Shown here piece after piece: positions 1 through 6,254 of a stretch of 34,045 bases of DNA. Every line of letters starts with the position of its first letter. Position 1 is the first letter of the stretch. The position numbers and the translations under genes are program-made. The notes below the pieces were generated by a model. It was not told where the DNA came from. It made no database searches and saw only the letters and a program-made list of their open reading frames with translations. Origin of the DNA: JAJFUV01 sp964561215 (GTDB lineage Bacteria > Acidobacteriota > Terriglobia > Bryobacterales > Bryobacteraceae); NCBI GenBank assembly GCA_964561215.1, contig CAZLOS010000049.1, forward strand, positions 1-34,045, written 5' to 3'.

Positions 1-68
1 TGGCCCGGTCCATCGTCGACGAAACGCTTACAGAGAGAAAGTAGTCTCTGTTGGACTAGGGGAAAGCG

Positions 69-497
69 TCAATAAGAACAGCTCAACTGGGCGTACTGCG
101 CGTCGGGTTCCGTGCCGATGGTCTGGGGCAGTGCGCGCTCTTGCCGGCACCCATCCCAACCTTCCAGAAGCGTTTTCAGCAGTGTGGAGACTTCCGCCAG
201 CGGCGGATCCGCCTGTTGGAACTGAGCTTCCAGCAACCTGCGCTGCATGTAGTCGTAGAGGTCGGAGAGATTCCGCGCAATGGTGGACACGTCCTTGTGC
301 TGGAGGCTCGATGTCAACTCTGTGAGGATCATGAGCGCCCGGTTGATACTCTGTGTGCGCCGCGGAATGTCGCCGGTATGAAGAGCGCTACGTGCCCCCT
401 CGACGGATTCGATGGCCTCCCTGTACAGCATTCGTACTAATTCCAGCGGGTCGGCAGTCAGAATCTTGCTTTCCAGGTAGGCTTCGCATGCGTTCAT
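69..497 (-). CDS. fliS: Flagellar export chaperone FliS
   Basis: FliS binds the C-terminus of newly made flagellin in the cytoplasm, prevents early polymerisation and delivers it to the flagellar export gate. The protein shows the family layout: an N-terminal AYLESKILTADPLELVRMLY segment, then mostly helices with the typical L(Y/S)DYMQRRLLEA stretch near residue 90 and a closing LLEGWDGCRQE helix. At 142 residues it is close to usual length, with a slightly long polar tail. I chose the ATG at 497 because it begins the conserved N-terminus and has a purine-rich AGAAGGAAAG about 10 bases upstream; an in-frame extension to 551 exists but adds unconserved residues. It lies 62 bases downstream of flaG and is probably co-transcribed. 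The cap gene fliD, often found between flaG and fliS, is not here. Assignment is firm. Confidence 0.9.
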   Translation of the reverse strand: MNACEAYLESKILTADPLELVRMLYREAIESVEGARSALHTGDIPRRTQSINRALMILTELTSSLQHKDVSTIARNLSDLYDYMQRRLLEAQFQQADPPLAEVSTLLKTLLEGWDGCRQERALPQTIGTEPDAQYAQLSCSY

Positions 498-559
498 CGG
501 TCTCGGCTTTCCTTCTGAAAACCTCATCGGCCAAGCCGGGACCGTGAACACGTTTTCTT

Positions 560-844
560 TTACTCCTGGAGCAGCCTCAAGTCCTCCGCCAACCGCAGAA
601 CGGATTCCGGTGGGATCTGCCGGACGACCTCGTTGGTCTGGCGGTTGACGATCCTCACGACAGGTTTTCGCGTTTGGCGATCCAAGACGAAGGTGAGTTC
701 GTTGTCCTGCCCGAATAACTCCGTTCCGCTGAGCGCCTTAACCGCCTGGACAATATCCTGTTTTTCGGCGGTCTCTGTTGCGCTCACTGGGGACGGCACG
801 ACGGCGAGCGCCTGTGTGCTGGATTGAATTGACCCGATTTCCAT
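560..844 (-). CDS. flaG: FlaG family flagellar protein
   Basis: FlaG proteins are small flagellar accessory proteins that influence filament length in several bacteria; their biochemical role is not well settled. The 94-residue protein has a low-complexity Ser/Thr/Ala N-terminal third and then the conserved FlaG core: LTFVLDRQTRKPVVRIVNRQ, followed by TNEVVRQIPPESVLRLAEDL. The ATG at 844 has an ideal AGGAGG (851-856 on the opposite strand) with six-base spacing. The gene heads the flaG-fliS unit and sits behind a sigma-28-type promoter at 887-913, so it should be a late flagellar gene. Confidence 0.88.
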   Translation of the reverse strand: MEIGSIQSSTQALAVVPSPVSATETAEKQDIVQAVKALSGTELFGQDNELTFVLDRQTRKPVVRIVNRQTNEVVRQIPPESVLRLAEDLRLLQE

Positions 845-856
845 GGGGTGCCTCCT

Positions 857-880
857 ATAGGCGAAGATCCTTCGCCCTAT
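857..880 (-). promoter_or_regulatory. Stem-loop at the predicted 5' end of flaG mRNA
   Basis: ATAGG-CGAAG (857-866) pairs with CTTCG-C-CCTAT (870-880) with one bulged C and a three-base loop. On the minus-strand transcript the hairpin would start at about the predicted +1 and end right beside the AGGAGG Shine-Dalgarno. Such 5'-terminal hairpins can stabilise an mRNA or tune ribosome access. The structure is seen in sequence; the function is inferred. Confidence 0.5.
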
Positions 881-886
881 GGTTCC

Positions 887-913
887 TCATCGGCGACCGG
901 AGGTTGAGTTTTA
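887..913 (-). promoter_or_regulatory. Sigma-28 (FliA) type promoter of flaG-fliS
   Basis: Read on the minus strand, TAAA (913-910) is followed by exactly 15 bases and then GCCGATGA (894-887). The enterobacterial sigma-28 consensus is TAAA-N15-GCCGATAA, so only one position differs. Transcription would begin near 880, about 36 bases before the flaG start codon. Its position directly before a flagellar operon makes a chance match unlikely. Confidence 0.85.
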
Positions 914-922
914 GGAAAGATC

Positions 923-2917
923 TCAGCGCGACTGGCCCCAATCGAGTTTTGCGCGGGAGAAGAAGAACAAACGTCCGTCTTCCCGGGAAACCACCAGGTT
1001 CGGGCCGCTTGTTCCCAGGGGTCCGGCCGCAGTCCCTATCTCATGATGGCCGAGATAGATAGGCTCGCCCAAGTGCTTGAGAATGACGGGGAAACGGTAC
1101 TTTGGAGATTGGTTCGTGCCGGTGTTTTTCAGAAACAGAACCGTAGCCCCGCGCATGCCATCCGCGCGGGGAAGTCCGGTCTGCGGATTGGGAATGGAGT
1201 GGTGGCGCGGGGTGCCGACCAGCAAGTCGACCAGGCCGTCGCCGTCCCAGTCGGACAACTCAATCTTGCTGCGTCCGGTTCCGCCCGCGCTGATGAAGTT
1301 GGCAGTGATAAGCCCGCCGTCCTCCATGCGCAGCTTGCCGCCGTCGGCGAGGTTGAAATCGTCGAGCCTCCAATAAAGATGCGCTTGATCCTGATCGTCG
1401 AGGGCGACATAAGCCATGCGGTTGCCGAGCTTCCCGACGCCGGGACGGACGCGCCAGGTGCCGTGCAGATCCAGGCCGTCCAGGTACAGCCGATGCTCGG
1501 CATCGAGCCGTGGCTGACGCCGGGTGCCGCGGTTCATGAAGACCACGTGACGCGACAGCGAATCGCCGGCGAGGATGTCGGGCAGTCCGTCCCCGTTCCA
1601 GTCGGCCACATTGGTGCTGATATAACCCCAGCGCGCCTCGCCGGGTCCCTGGATGTCGCCCTTGTAGCCCGGTTGCACATGGATGGGGCGTCCTCCGGCC
1701 TCCAGGGCGACACCGGAAGCGAAGGCGGGCGCGGCGTTCGAGCCGCAGTTGCGGAAAAACAGGACACGGCCCTCGGAATTTCCGGCGACGATATCCAGAA
1801 CACCGTCGCCGTCCCAGTCCACGATGGTGGGTACCGGAAGGCTGCCGGCGTACAGCAAAGCCCGATCCTCGAGCAAGGGTGCGGGATCGGCGAACACGGG
1901 TTGCGAGTCGGAGTTGAAGCGGCCGGTGAAACGGTACCAGTAGAGCGCGCCCTCGCCGCCCGAGATCAGGCCGGAGAGCCCGGTCGCTGGATCGGGATAG
2001 GCGACGGGCGAATTGTGGATAACGGGATGGCGCAGCGCCACGCCGCGGACGTCCACGGCCAGGCGCTTCTCCTCCAGGTCCAGCCCATTGGCGGAGCGGT
2101 TGCGGTAATAGTACATATCACCGAACTGCGAGCCGGAGATGACATCGCGTCTGTGGCGCGGTCCCAGATTCACGGCAGTAAGGTTGCGGTTCGACAGCAA
2201 CACCTGGCGGGGGTTTTCGACAGCCAGCCGCGCCGGGCCCAACGCTCCGGATGCGAGCGAATCGAGGTGAGCGGTGTACAAACCGAGGTAAGGCATGCCG
2301 CCGCGCCAGATGCCCCGTCCGTCGTACGGCACGTATTCCGGATCGCGGGAGCCGGGGCCCGGCGGCGGATGGCCGGAACCATCGGAGACGCTGAACAGCA
2401 GTTCGACGCCGCCATCCGGCCGTGGCACGACGCCGACGGCCGACGGTGCACGCGGAAGCGAATCCATCTGGATGCGGCCACGCTCGACGAATTCGAGTTT
2501 TGCGGCATCAAGCACGGCGTGGATCAGCTCGCGTCCGGCGAGGAACAAACTGCGGATCGAGGTTCCATCCTGGTAGACGGTGCAGTTGGGGAAAGTCTTC
2601 GGCGAAGCGCCCGGATACAACACCTTCTCCGGATGCCCGAACACCGGTACGCCGGAAATGGCCGTTCCTTTCGAGCGGCACAGATAGAGTCCCGGCTCGG
2701 GGCTGTGCGCGCCCGCCACGACGAACAGGTCCGGCTGACGGGCGCCTGAAACGCGGCCCCATCCCACGGGGTAGGAGCTGAGTCCCACGCTGAGGGGCGC
2801 GCGGCGATCCCCCGCGCCAACCGGGATCGGCTTTCCGCTTTCGAGCGCCGGCAACGCAGCGGCGCTCATCACAACGCACAAGCTCAAGCGCAATGTTCGC
2901 AAGGACATCCTGTCCAT
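923..2917 (-). CDS. Secreted FG-GAP/VCBS repeat protein
   Basis: This 664-residue protein begins with a short basic segment and a hydrophobic stretch ending near ALPALES, which looks like a Sec signal peptide. It carries calcium-binding FG-GAP/VCBS motifs of a beta-propeller: DWDGDGVLD (about 367-375), DWNGDGLPD (439-447) and DWDGDGLVD (556-564), each followed by I(V/L)AG or LLVG. Less regular blades probably lie between and before them. Such proteins are extracellular or periplasmic and often bind surfaces or glycans; no catalytic domain is evident. Start choice is uncertain between ATG 2917 and ATG 2908, neither with a strong ribosome site. It lies 43 bases downstream of nuoB on the same strand, which says little about its role. 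Confidence 0.75.
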   Translation of the reverse strand: MDRMSLRTLRLSLCVVMSAAALPALESGKPIPVGAGDRRAPLSVGLSSYPVGWGRVSGARQPDLFVVAGAHSPEPGLYLCRSKGTAISGVPVFGHPEKVLYPGASPKTFPNCTVYQDGTSIRSLFLAGRELIHAVLDAAKLEFVERGRIQMDSLPRAPSAVGVVPRPDGGVELLFSVSDGSGHPPPGPGSRDPEYVPYDGRGIWRGGMPYLGLYTAHLDSLASGALGPARLAVENPRQVLLSNRNLTAVNLGPRHRRDVISGSQFGDMYYYRNRSANGLDLEEKRLAVDVRGVALRHPVIHNSPVAYPDPATGLSGLISGGEGALYWYRFTGRFNSDSQPVFADPAPLLEDRALLYAGSLPVPTIVDWDGDGVLDIVAGNSEGRVLFFRNCGSNAAPAFASGVALEAGGRPIHVQPGYKGDIQGPGEARWGYISTNVADWNGDGLPDILAGDSLSRHVVFMNRGTRRQPRLDAEHRLYLDGLDLHGTWRVRPGVGKLGNRMAYVALDDQDQAHLYWRLDDFNLADGGKLRMEDGGLITANFISAGGTGRSKIELSDWDGDGLVDLLVGTPRHHSIPNPQTGLPRADGMRGATVLFLKNTGTNQSPKYRFPVILKHLGEPIYLGHHEIGTAAGPLGTSGPNLVVSREDGRLFFFSRAKLDWGQSR

Positions 2918-2960
2918 GATGACAAACCATGGTAGCCGGCGGCGGAAAACTGCCGGCGGG

Positions 2961-3500
2961 TCAGCCCAGGTTGAGGACGTGCTTCACAGTGCCGGTCTGC
3001 TTCTGGATCTTCTGCTGCAGCAGGCGCAGCGCGTAGATGAGCTGCTCGGGACGCGGCGGGCAACCGGGCACGAAGACGTCCACGGGGATGACCTGATTGA
3101 CCGGGACCAGGGCGTAGTTGCTGAACACGCCGGTGGAGGTGGCGCACGCGCCCATGGAGATGACCCATTTCGGCTCGGGCATCTGCTGATAGAGTTGGCG
3201 CACGACGGGAGCCATCTTGTTGGACAGGCGTCCGGCGATGATCATGAGATCGGATTGGCGCGGAGAGCCTCGGAAGACCTCGGCGCCGAAGCGCGCGATG
3301 TCGAATCGCGATGCCGTCATCGACATCATTTCGATGGCGCAGCAAGCCAGGCCGAAGGTCATCGGCCAGATGGAGCTCTTGCGCGCCCAGTTAATGGCCT
3401 GGTCGAGCGTCGTCAGGAGAATTCCCTCGGAAGGGCCCGCCAAACTCTCCTGATCGATCCGCGCGAACAGGTCGACGCCCTCGCTCGATGCCGGATTCAT
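2961..3500 (-). CDS. nuoB: NADH-quinone oxidoreductase subunit B
   Basis: NuoB sits at the junction of the peripheral and membrane arms of respiratory complex I and holds the terminal [4Fe-4S] cluster N2, which passes electrons to quinone. The four cluster ligands are present: the tandem Cys pair in GLACCAIE (53, 54), Cys119 in GACATS and Cys147 in PGCPPRPE. The length of 179 residues is normal. The ATG at 3500 is preceded by AAGGGGG. No other nuo gene lies beside it in the window; the following gene is an FG-GAP protein. It is therefore either a dispersed single copy or a paralogue of a copy in a full nuo operon elsewhere. A 66-base gap separates it from divergent malQ. Confidence 0.92.
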   Translation of the reverse strand: MNPASSEGVDLFARIDQESLAGPSEGILLTTLDQAINWARKSSIWPMTFGLACCAIEMMSMTASRFDIARFGAEVFRGSPRQSDLMIIAGRLSNKMAPVVRQLYQQMPEPKWVISMGACATSTGVFSNYALVPVNQVIPVDVFVPGCPPRPEQLIYALRLLQQKIQKQTGTVKHVLNLG

Positions 3501-3566
3501 GTTGCCCCCTTAACCACTAAGCTATCACAAGGACAGGATAGAATCGGTAGAAGCATACAGGACTCG

Positions 3567-5843
3567 ATGCCTAAACCTCTGGTAACCTACCGGCCCTCCG
3601 CGACATACGAAGAGGCCATCCGACGCGCAGCCGAACTGTACGGGATTGAAGCCGGGTATTACGACATTTGGGGCCGGCATCATACGACGAGCGTAGAAGG
3701 ACAGAAGGCGATACTGCGGTCGCTCGGCGTGGCTGTGGAGACCGCCGGGGAGGCGGAACGAGCCGTCGAGGAGCGCCTAATCGCCGAATGGGACGCACTG
3801 GCCGCGCCGGTGGTGGTGCAGACGTTGGGAGCGAAGGATCAGGGTGTCCCCGTGCAGATACCCGTGGCGCGGCTCGGCGCACGGCTGACGGTGCTCTACC
3901 AGTGGGAAGACGGCGGCAAGAGCGAACAGGAGTGGGCCGTCGAATCGTTGGAGACCATAGCCGGTTGCGAGATGAAGGGACGGGTTTACGTGCGGAAGAG
4001 GGTTCCGCTGCCGGAAGCGGCGCGCCACGGCTACCACGAGGTCAAGCTGACTTTGGCGGGGGACGGCGAGCCGGCAATCACATCGGGCACGAAGCTGATC
4101 CTGGCGCCGGAGCGCGCCTACCTGCCCCCCGCGCTTACCAACGGCGGCCGTCTGGCGGGCCTGGCAGTCAGCCTGTACGGGATTCGCTCCGAACGGAACT
4201 GGGGCTGCGGCGACCTGACGGATCTGAAGACCTTCATCGACTGGGCCGTGGAAGCGACGGGCGCGGAATTCATCGCGCTGAATCCGCTGCACGCGATCCA
4301 CAACCGCCAGCCGTTCAATACCAGTCCGTACCTGCCGAACTGCATTTACTATCGCAACCCGATTTATTTGGATGTCGAGCGCGTGGCCGGCTTCGCGGCA
4401 TCGCAACGCGCGGAGCTGGATTTGAAGTCCGCGGAAACGCGTGCAGAGTTGGAAGCGCTGCGGCAGGCTGAATTCGTGGAATACGAACGGGTGTGGAGCA
4501 TCAAGAAGCGATTCCTGCTCCGGGCGTTCCTCGAGTTCGTGAAGAAGTTGCGTGATGGCTCACCCGCCGCCGAACCGTTCCGCGAGTTCATGAGAGGGGA
4601 AGGCGAGCGGCTGGACCGTTACGCGGTCTACTGCGCGCTGGACGAGTGGATCCACGCACGGAAGTCCGATGTCTGGACCTGGCAGGACTGGCCGGCGGCC
4701 TATCGCGATCCGGATTCGCCGGAGGTGGCCGGCTTCGAGCGTCGCCATCCGCTGCGAATCACGTTCCACAAGTTCCTGCAATGGCAGATGAGCTTGCAGT
4801 TGAGTGAGGTGCAGCGGCACGCGCTGGCGCGCGGCATGGCGATCGGCCTGTACCACGACCTGGCGCTGGCTACGGACCGTTGCGGCTCGGATTTGTGGGC
4901 CTACGGGCCGTTTTACATCTCGGGCTGCCGGGTTGGTTCGCCGCCCGACGATTTTTCGCCGGATGGCCAGGACTGGTCGTTCCCGCCGCCGAATTCCGAT
5001 CACCACCGGCAGACGGGCTACGAATTGTTCGCCGATTCGATCCGCAAGAACGCTCGCGCAGGCGGCGCACTTCGGATGGACCACGTGATGCGCTTCTTCC
5101 GGCTGTTCTGGATTCCGGACGGCTGGAAGGCCACCGACGGCGCTTACGTACGCGACTATCACGAAGACCTGCTGCGCATTCTGGCGCTCGAAAGCGTGCG
5201 GAATCGGGTGGTGCTGATCGGCGAGGACCTGGGAACTGTGCAGCCGGCGATCCGCGAAGCGCTCGAACGTTTCGGCGTGCTCAGCTACCGTCTGCTCTAC
5301 TTCGAACGCGCCGAAGGGGGCCGGTTCCGCCTGCCCAACGAGTATCCCAAGCAGGCCCTGGTGTCGGTCACGACTCACGATCTGCCGACCCTGGCCGGTT
5401 TCTGGGCGGGTGTGGACATCGAGGCCCGCAAGAAGGCCGGGCTGCTGACGGGCGAGGACGGCTATAAGAGGCAAATGGCCGAGCGCACGCGGGATAAGCA
5501 GCGGCTGCTCGAAACGCTCATCGAACTCAATCTGTTGCCGGACTGGTTTCCACGGCAGGCAAGCGCCGTGCCGGAATTGACCGGCGAACTGCACAACGCC
5601 ATCGTGGGATTCCTGGTTTCCACGCCGTCGATGCTGATGGTTCTGAACCAGGAGGACCTGTTCAAGCAGATGGACCAGCAGAACCTGCCCGGCAGCACCT
5701 GGCAGTATCCGAACTGGCGGCGCAAAATGCGCTTCCGGCTGGAGGAGTTGCGCGCCAATCGCCTGAGCCGCGACTGCGCAGGGATGCTGCGCAACTGGTT
5801 GGAGAGGTCCGGGCGGGTGAAACGGCGCCGCGCGAGCGATTGA
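3567..5843 (+). CDS. malQ: 4-alpha-glucanotransferase (amylomaltase, GH77)
   Basis: MalQ transfers alpha-1,4-glucan segments between maltodextrins in the cytoplasm, releasing glucose during glycogen or maltose metabolism. The 758-residue protein has an N-terminal beta-sandwich extension of the long MalQ type (about 1-190), then the GH77 barrel with WGCGDLTDLKTFIDWA, SPYLPNCIYYRNPIYLD, the nucleophile region RMDHVMRFFRLFWIP (Asp505), GEDLG (Glu553, acid/base) and THDLPTLAGFW. The reading frame stays open upstream to 2916, but that part is antisense to nuoB and unlike MalQ. The ATG at 3567 begins MPKPLVTYRPS, as expected for the family; its ribosome site is weak (ACAGGA). It stands alone, divergent from nuoB and upstream of the microcompartment genes. 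Confidence 0.92.
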   Translation: MPKPLVTYRPSATYEEAIRRAAELYGIEAGYYDIWGRHHTTSVEGQKAILRSLGVAVETAGEAERAVEERLIAEWDALAAPVVVQTLGAKDQGVPVQIPVARLGARLTVLYQWEDGGKSEQEWAVESLETIAGCEMKGRVYVRKRVPLPEAARHGYHEVKLTLAGDGEPAITSGTKLILAPERAYLPPALTNGGRLAGLAVSLYGIRSERNWGCGDLTDLKTFIDWAVEATGAEFIALNPLHAIHNRQPFNTSPYLPNCIYYRNPIYLDVERVAGFAASQRAELDLKSAETRAELEALRQAEFVEYERVWSIKKRFLLRAFLEFVKKLRDGSPAAEPFREFMRGEGERLDRYAVYCALDEWIHARKSDVWTWQDWPAAYRDPDSPEVAGFERRHPLRITFHKFLQWQMSLQLSEVQRHALARGMAIGLYHDLALATDRCGSDLWAYGPFYISGCRVGSPPDDFSPDGQDWSFPPPNSDHHRQTGYELFADSIRKNARAGGALRMDHVMRFFRLFWIPDGWKATDGAYVRDYHEDLLRILALESVRNRVVLIGEDLGTVQPAIREALERFGVLSYRLLYFERAEGGRFRLPNEYPKQALVSVTTHDLPTLAGFWAGVDIEARKKAGLLTGEDGYKRQMAERTRDKQRLLETLIELNLLPDWFPRQASAVPELTGELHNAIVGFLVSTPSMLMVLNQEDLFKQMDQQNLPGSTWQYPNWRRKMRFRLEELRANRLSRDCAGMLRNWLERSGRVKRRRASD

Positions 5844-5859
5844 ATTGTACGCAAACCGT

Positions 5860-5901
5860 GGCTGTGATACCGTGTAAATTACGTCGGTTATCATCATAGC
5901 C
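5860..5901. promoter_or_regulatory. Long interrupted dyad upstream of the BMC shell gene
   Basis: The core reads GATA-CCG-T-GTAA-A-TTAC-GT-CGG-T-TATC (5866-5892), so GTAA/TTAC, CCG/CGG and GATA/TATC are nested inverted repeats. Outer GGCT (5860-5863) and AGCC (5898-5901) continue the symmetry. It ends eight bases before the GGAGG of the shell gene. It may be an operator for a dimeric regulator of BMC locus A, or a hairpin in its leader. A weak TTGAAT-N17-TGTGAT pair overlaps its left side. The function is inferred. Confidence 0.45.
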
Positions 5902-5918
5902 GGAATGTGGAGGCATGC

Positions 5919-6203
5919 ATGGAAGCTCTTGGAATGGTAGAGACCAAAGGTCTGGTGGGCGCGATCGAAGCCGCCGACACGATGGTTAAGACGGCCAACG
6001 TTACGTTGACCGGGAAAGAATATGTGGGCGCCGGGTACGTCACGGTGACCGTGCGCGGAGACGTGGGCGCCGTGAAAGCCGCTACAGATGCGGGCGCCGC
6101 TGCCGCTCGCCGGGTTGGCGAACTGATCGCCGTACACGTGATCCCGAACCCGCACAGCGAAGTCGAAAAGATCCTGCCGGGCCAGAAGAAAGCCGAGAAG
6201 TAG
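5919..6203 (+). CDS. BMC-H microcompartment shell protein (PduA/EutM/CcmK type)
   Basis: BMC-H proteins form hexamers that tile the facets of a proteinaceous organelle, with a central pore for small metabolites. The 94-residue protein is a single Pfam00936-type BMC domain: ALGMVETKGLVGAIEAADTM at the start, then VTLTGKEYVGAGYVTVTVRG, DVGAVKAATDAGAAAARRVG and a C-terminal VIPNPHSEVEKILP segment. The pore loop is not distinctive enough to predict a substrate. I use the ATG at 5919, with GGAGG five bases upstream; an in-frame GTG at 5907 overlaps that site and is unlikely. It heads BMC locus A, 51 bases before the aldehyde dehydrogenase. It shares the plus strand with the second BMC site at 18283-20161. 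Confidence 0.95.
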   Translation: MEALGMVETKGLVGAIEAADTMVKTANVTLTGKEYVGAGYVTVTVRGDVGAVKAATDAGAAAARRVGELIAVHVIPNPHSEVEKILPGQKKAEK

Positions 6204-6254
6204 CACGCCGACGGCGCGCCGTGAATCGTTAGTGGCGGCGCGCGGATGTGAGCC

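Noticed and set aside
30..51. Inverted repeat ACAGAGA/TCTCTGT as a fliS terminator
   Set aside because: The stem is only seven pairs, AT-balanced, and is not followed by a T-run in either direction.
1043..2749. Long open frame on the plus strand, 568 codons
   Set aside because: It is antisense to the FG-GAP protein gene, has no recognisable domain and reflects GC-rich codon use on the other strand.
2916..3566. N-terminal extension of malQ to 2916
   Set aside because: This part is antisense to nuoB and lacks MalQ similarity. The family N-terminus begins at 3567.
5907..5918. GTG start for the BMC-H gene
   Set aside because: It overlaps the GGAGG that serves the ATG at 5919, and BMC-H proteins normally start just before the ALGMVETKG segment.
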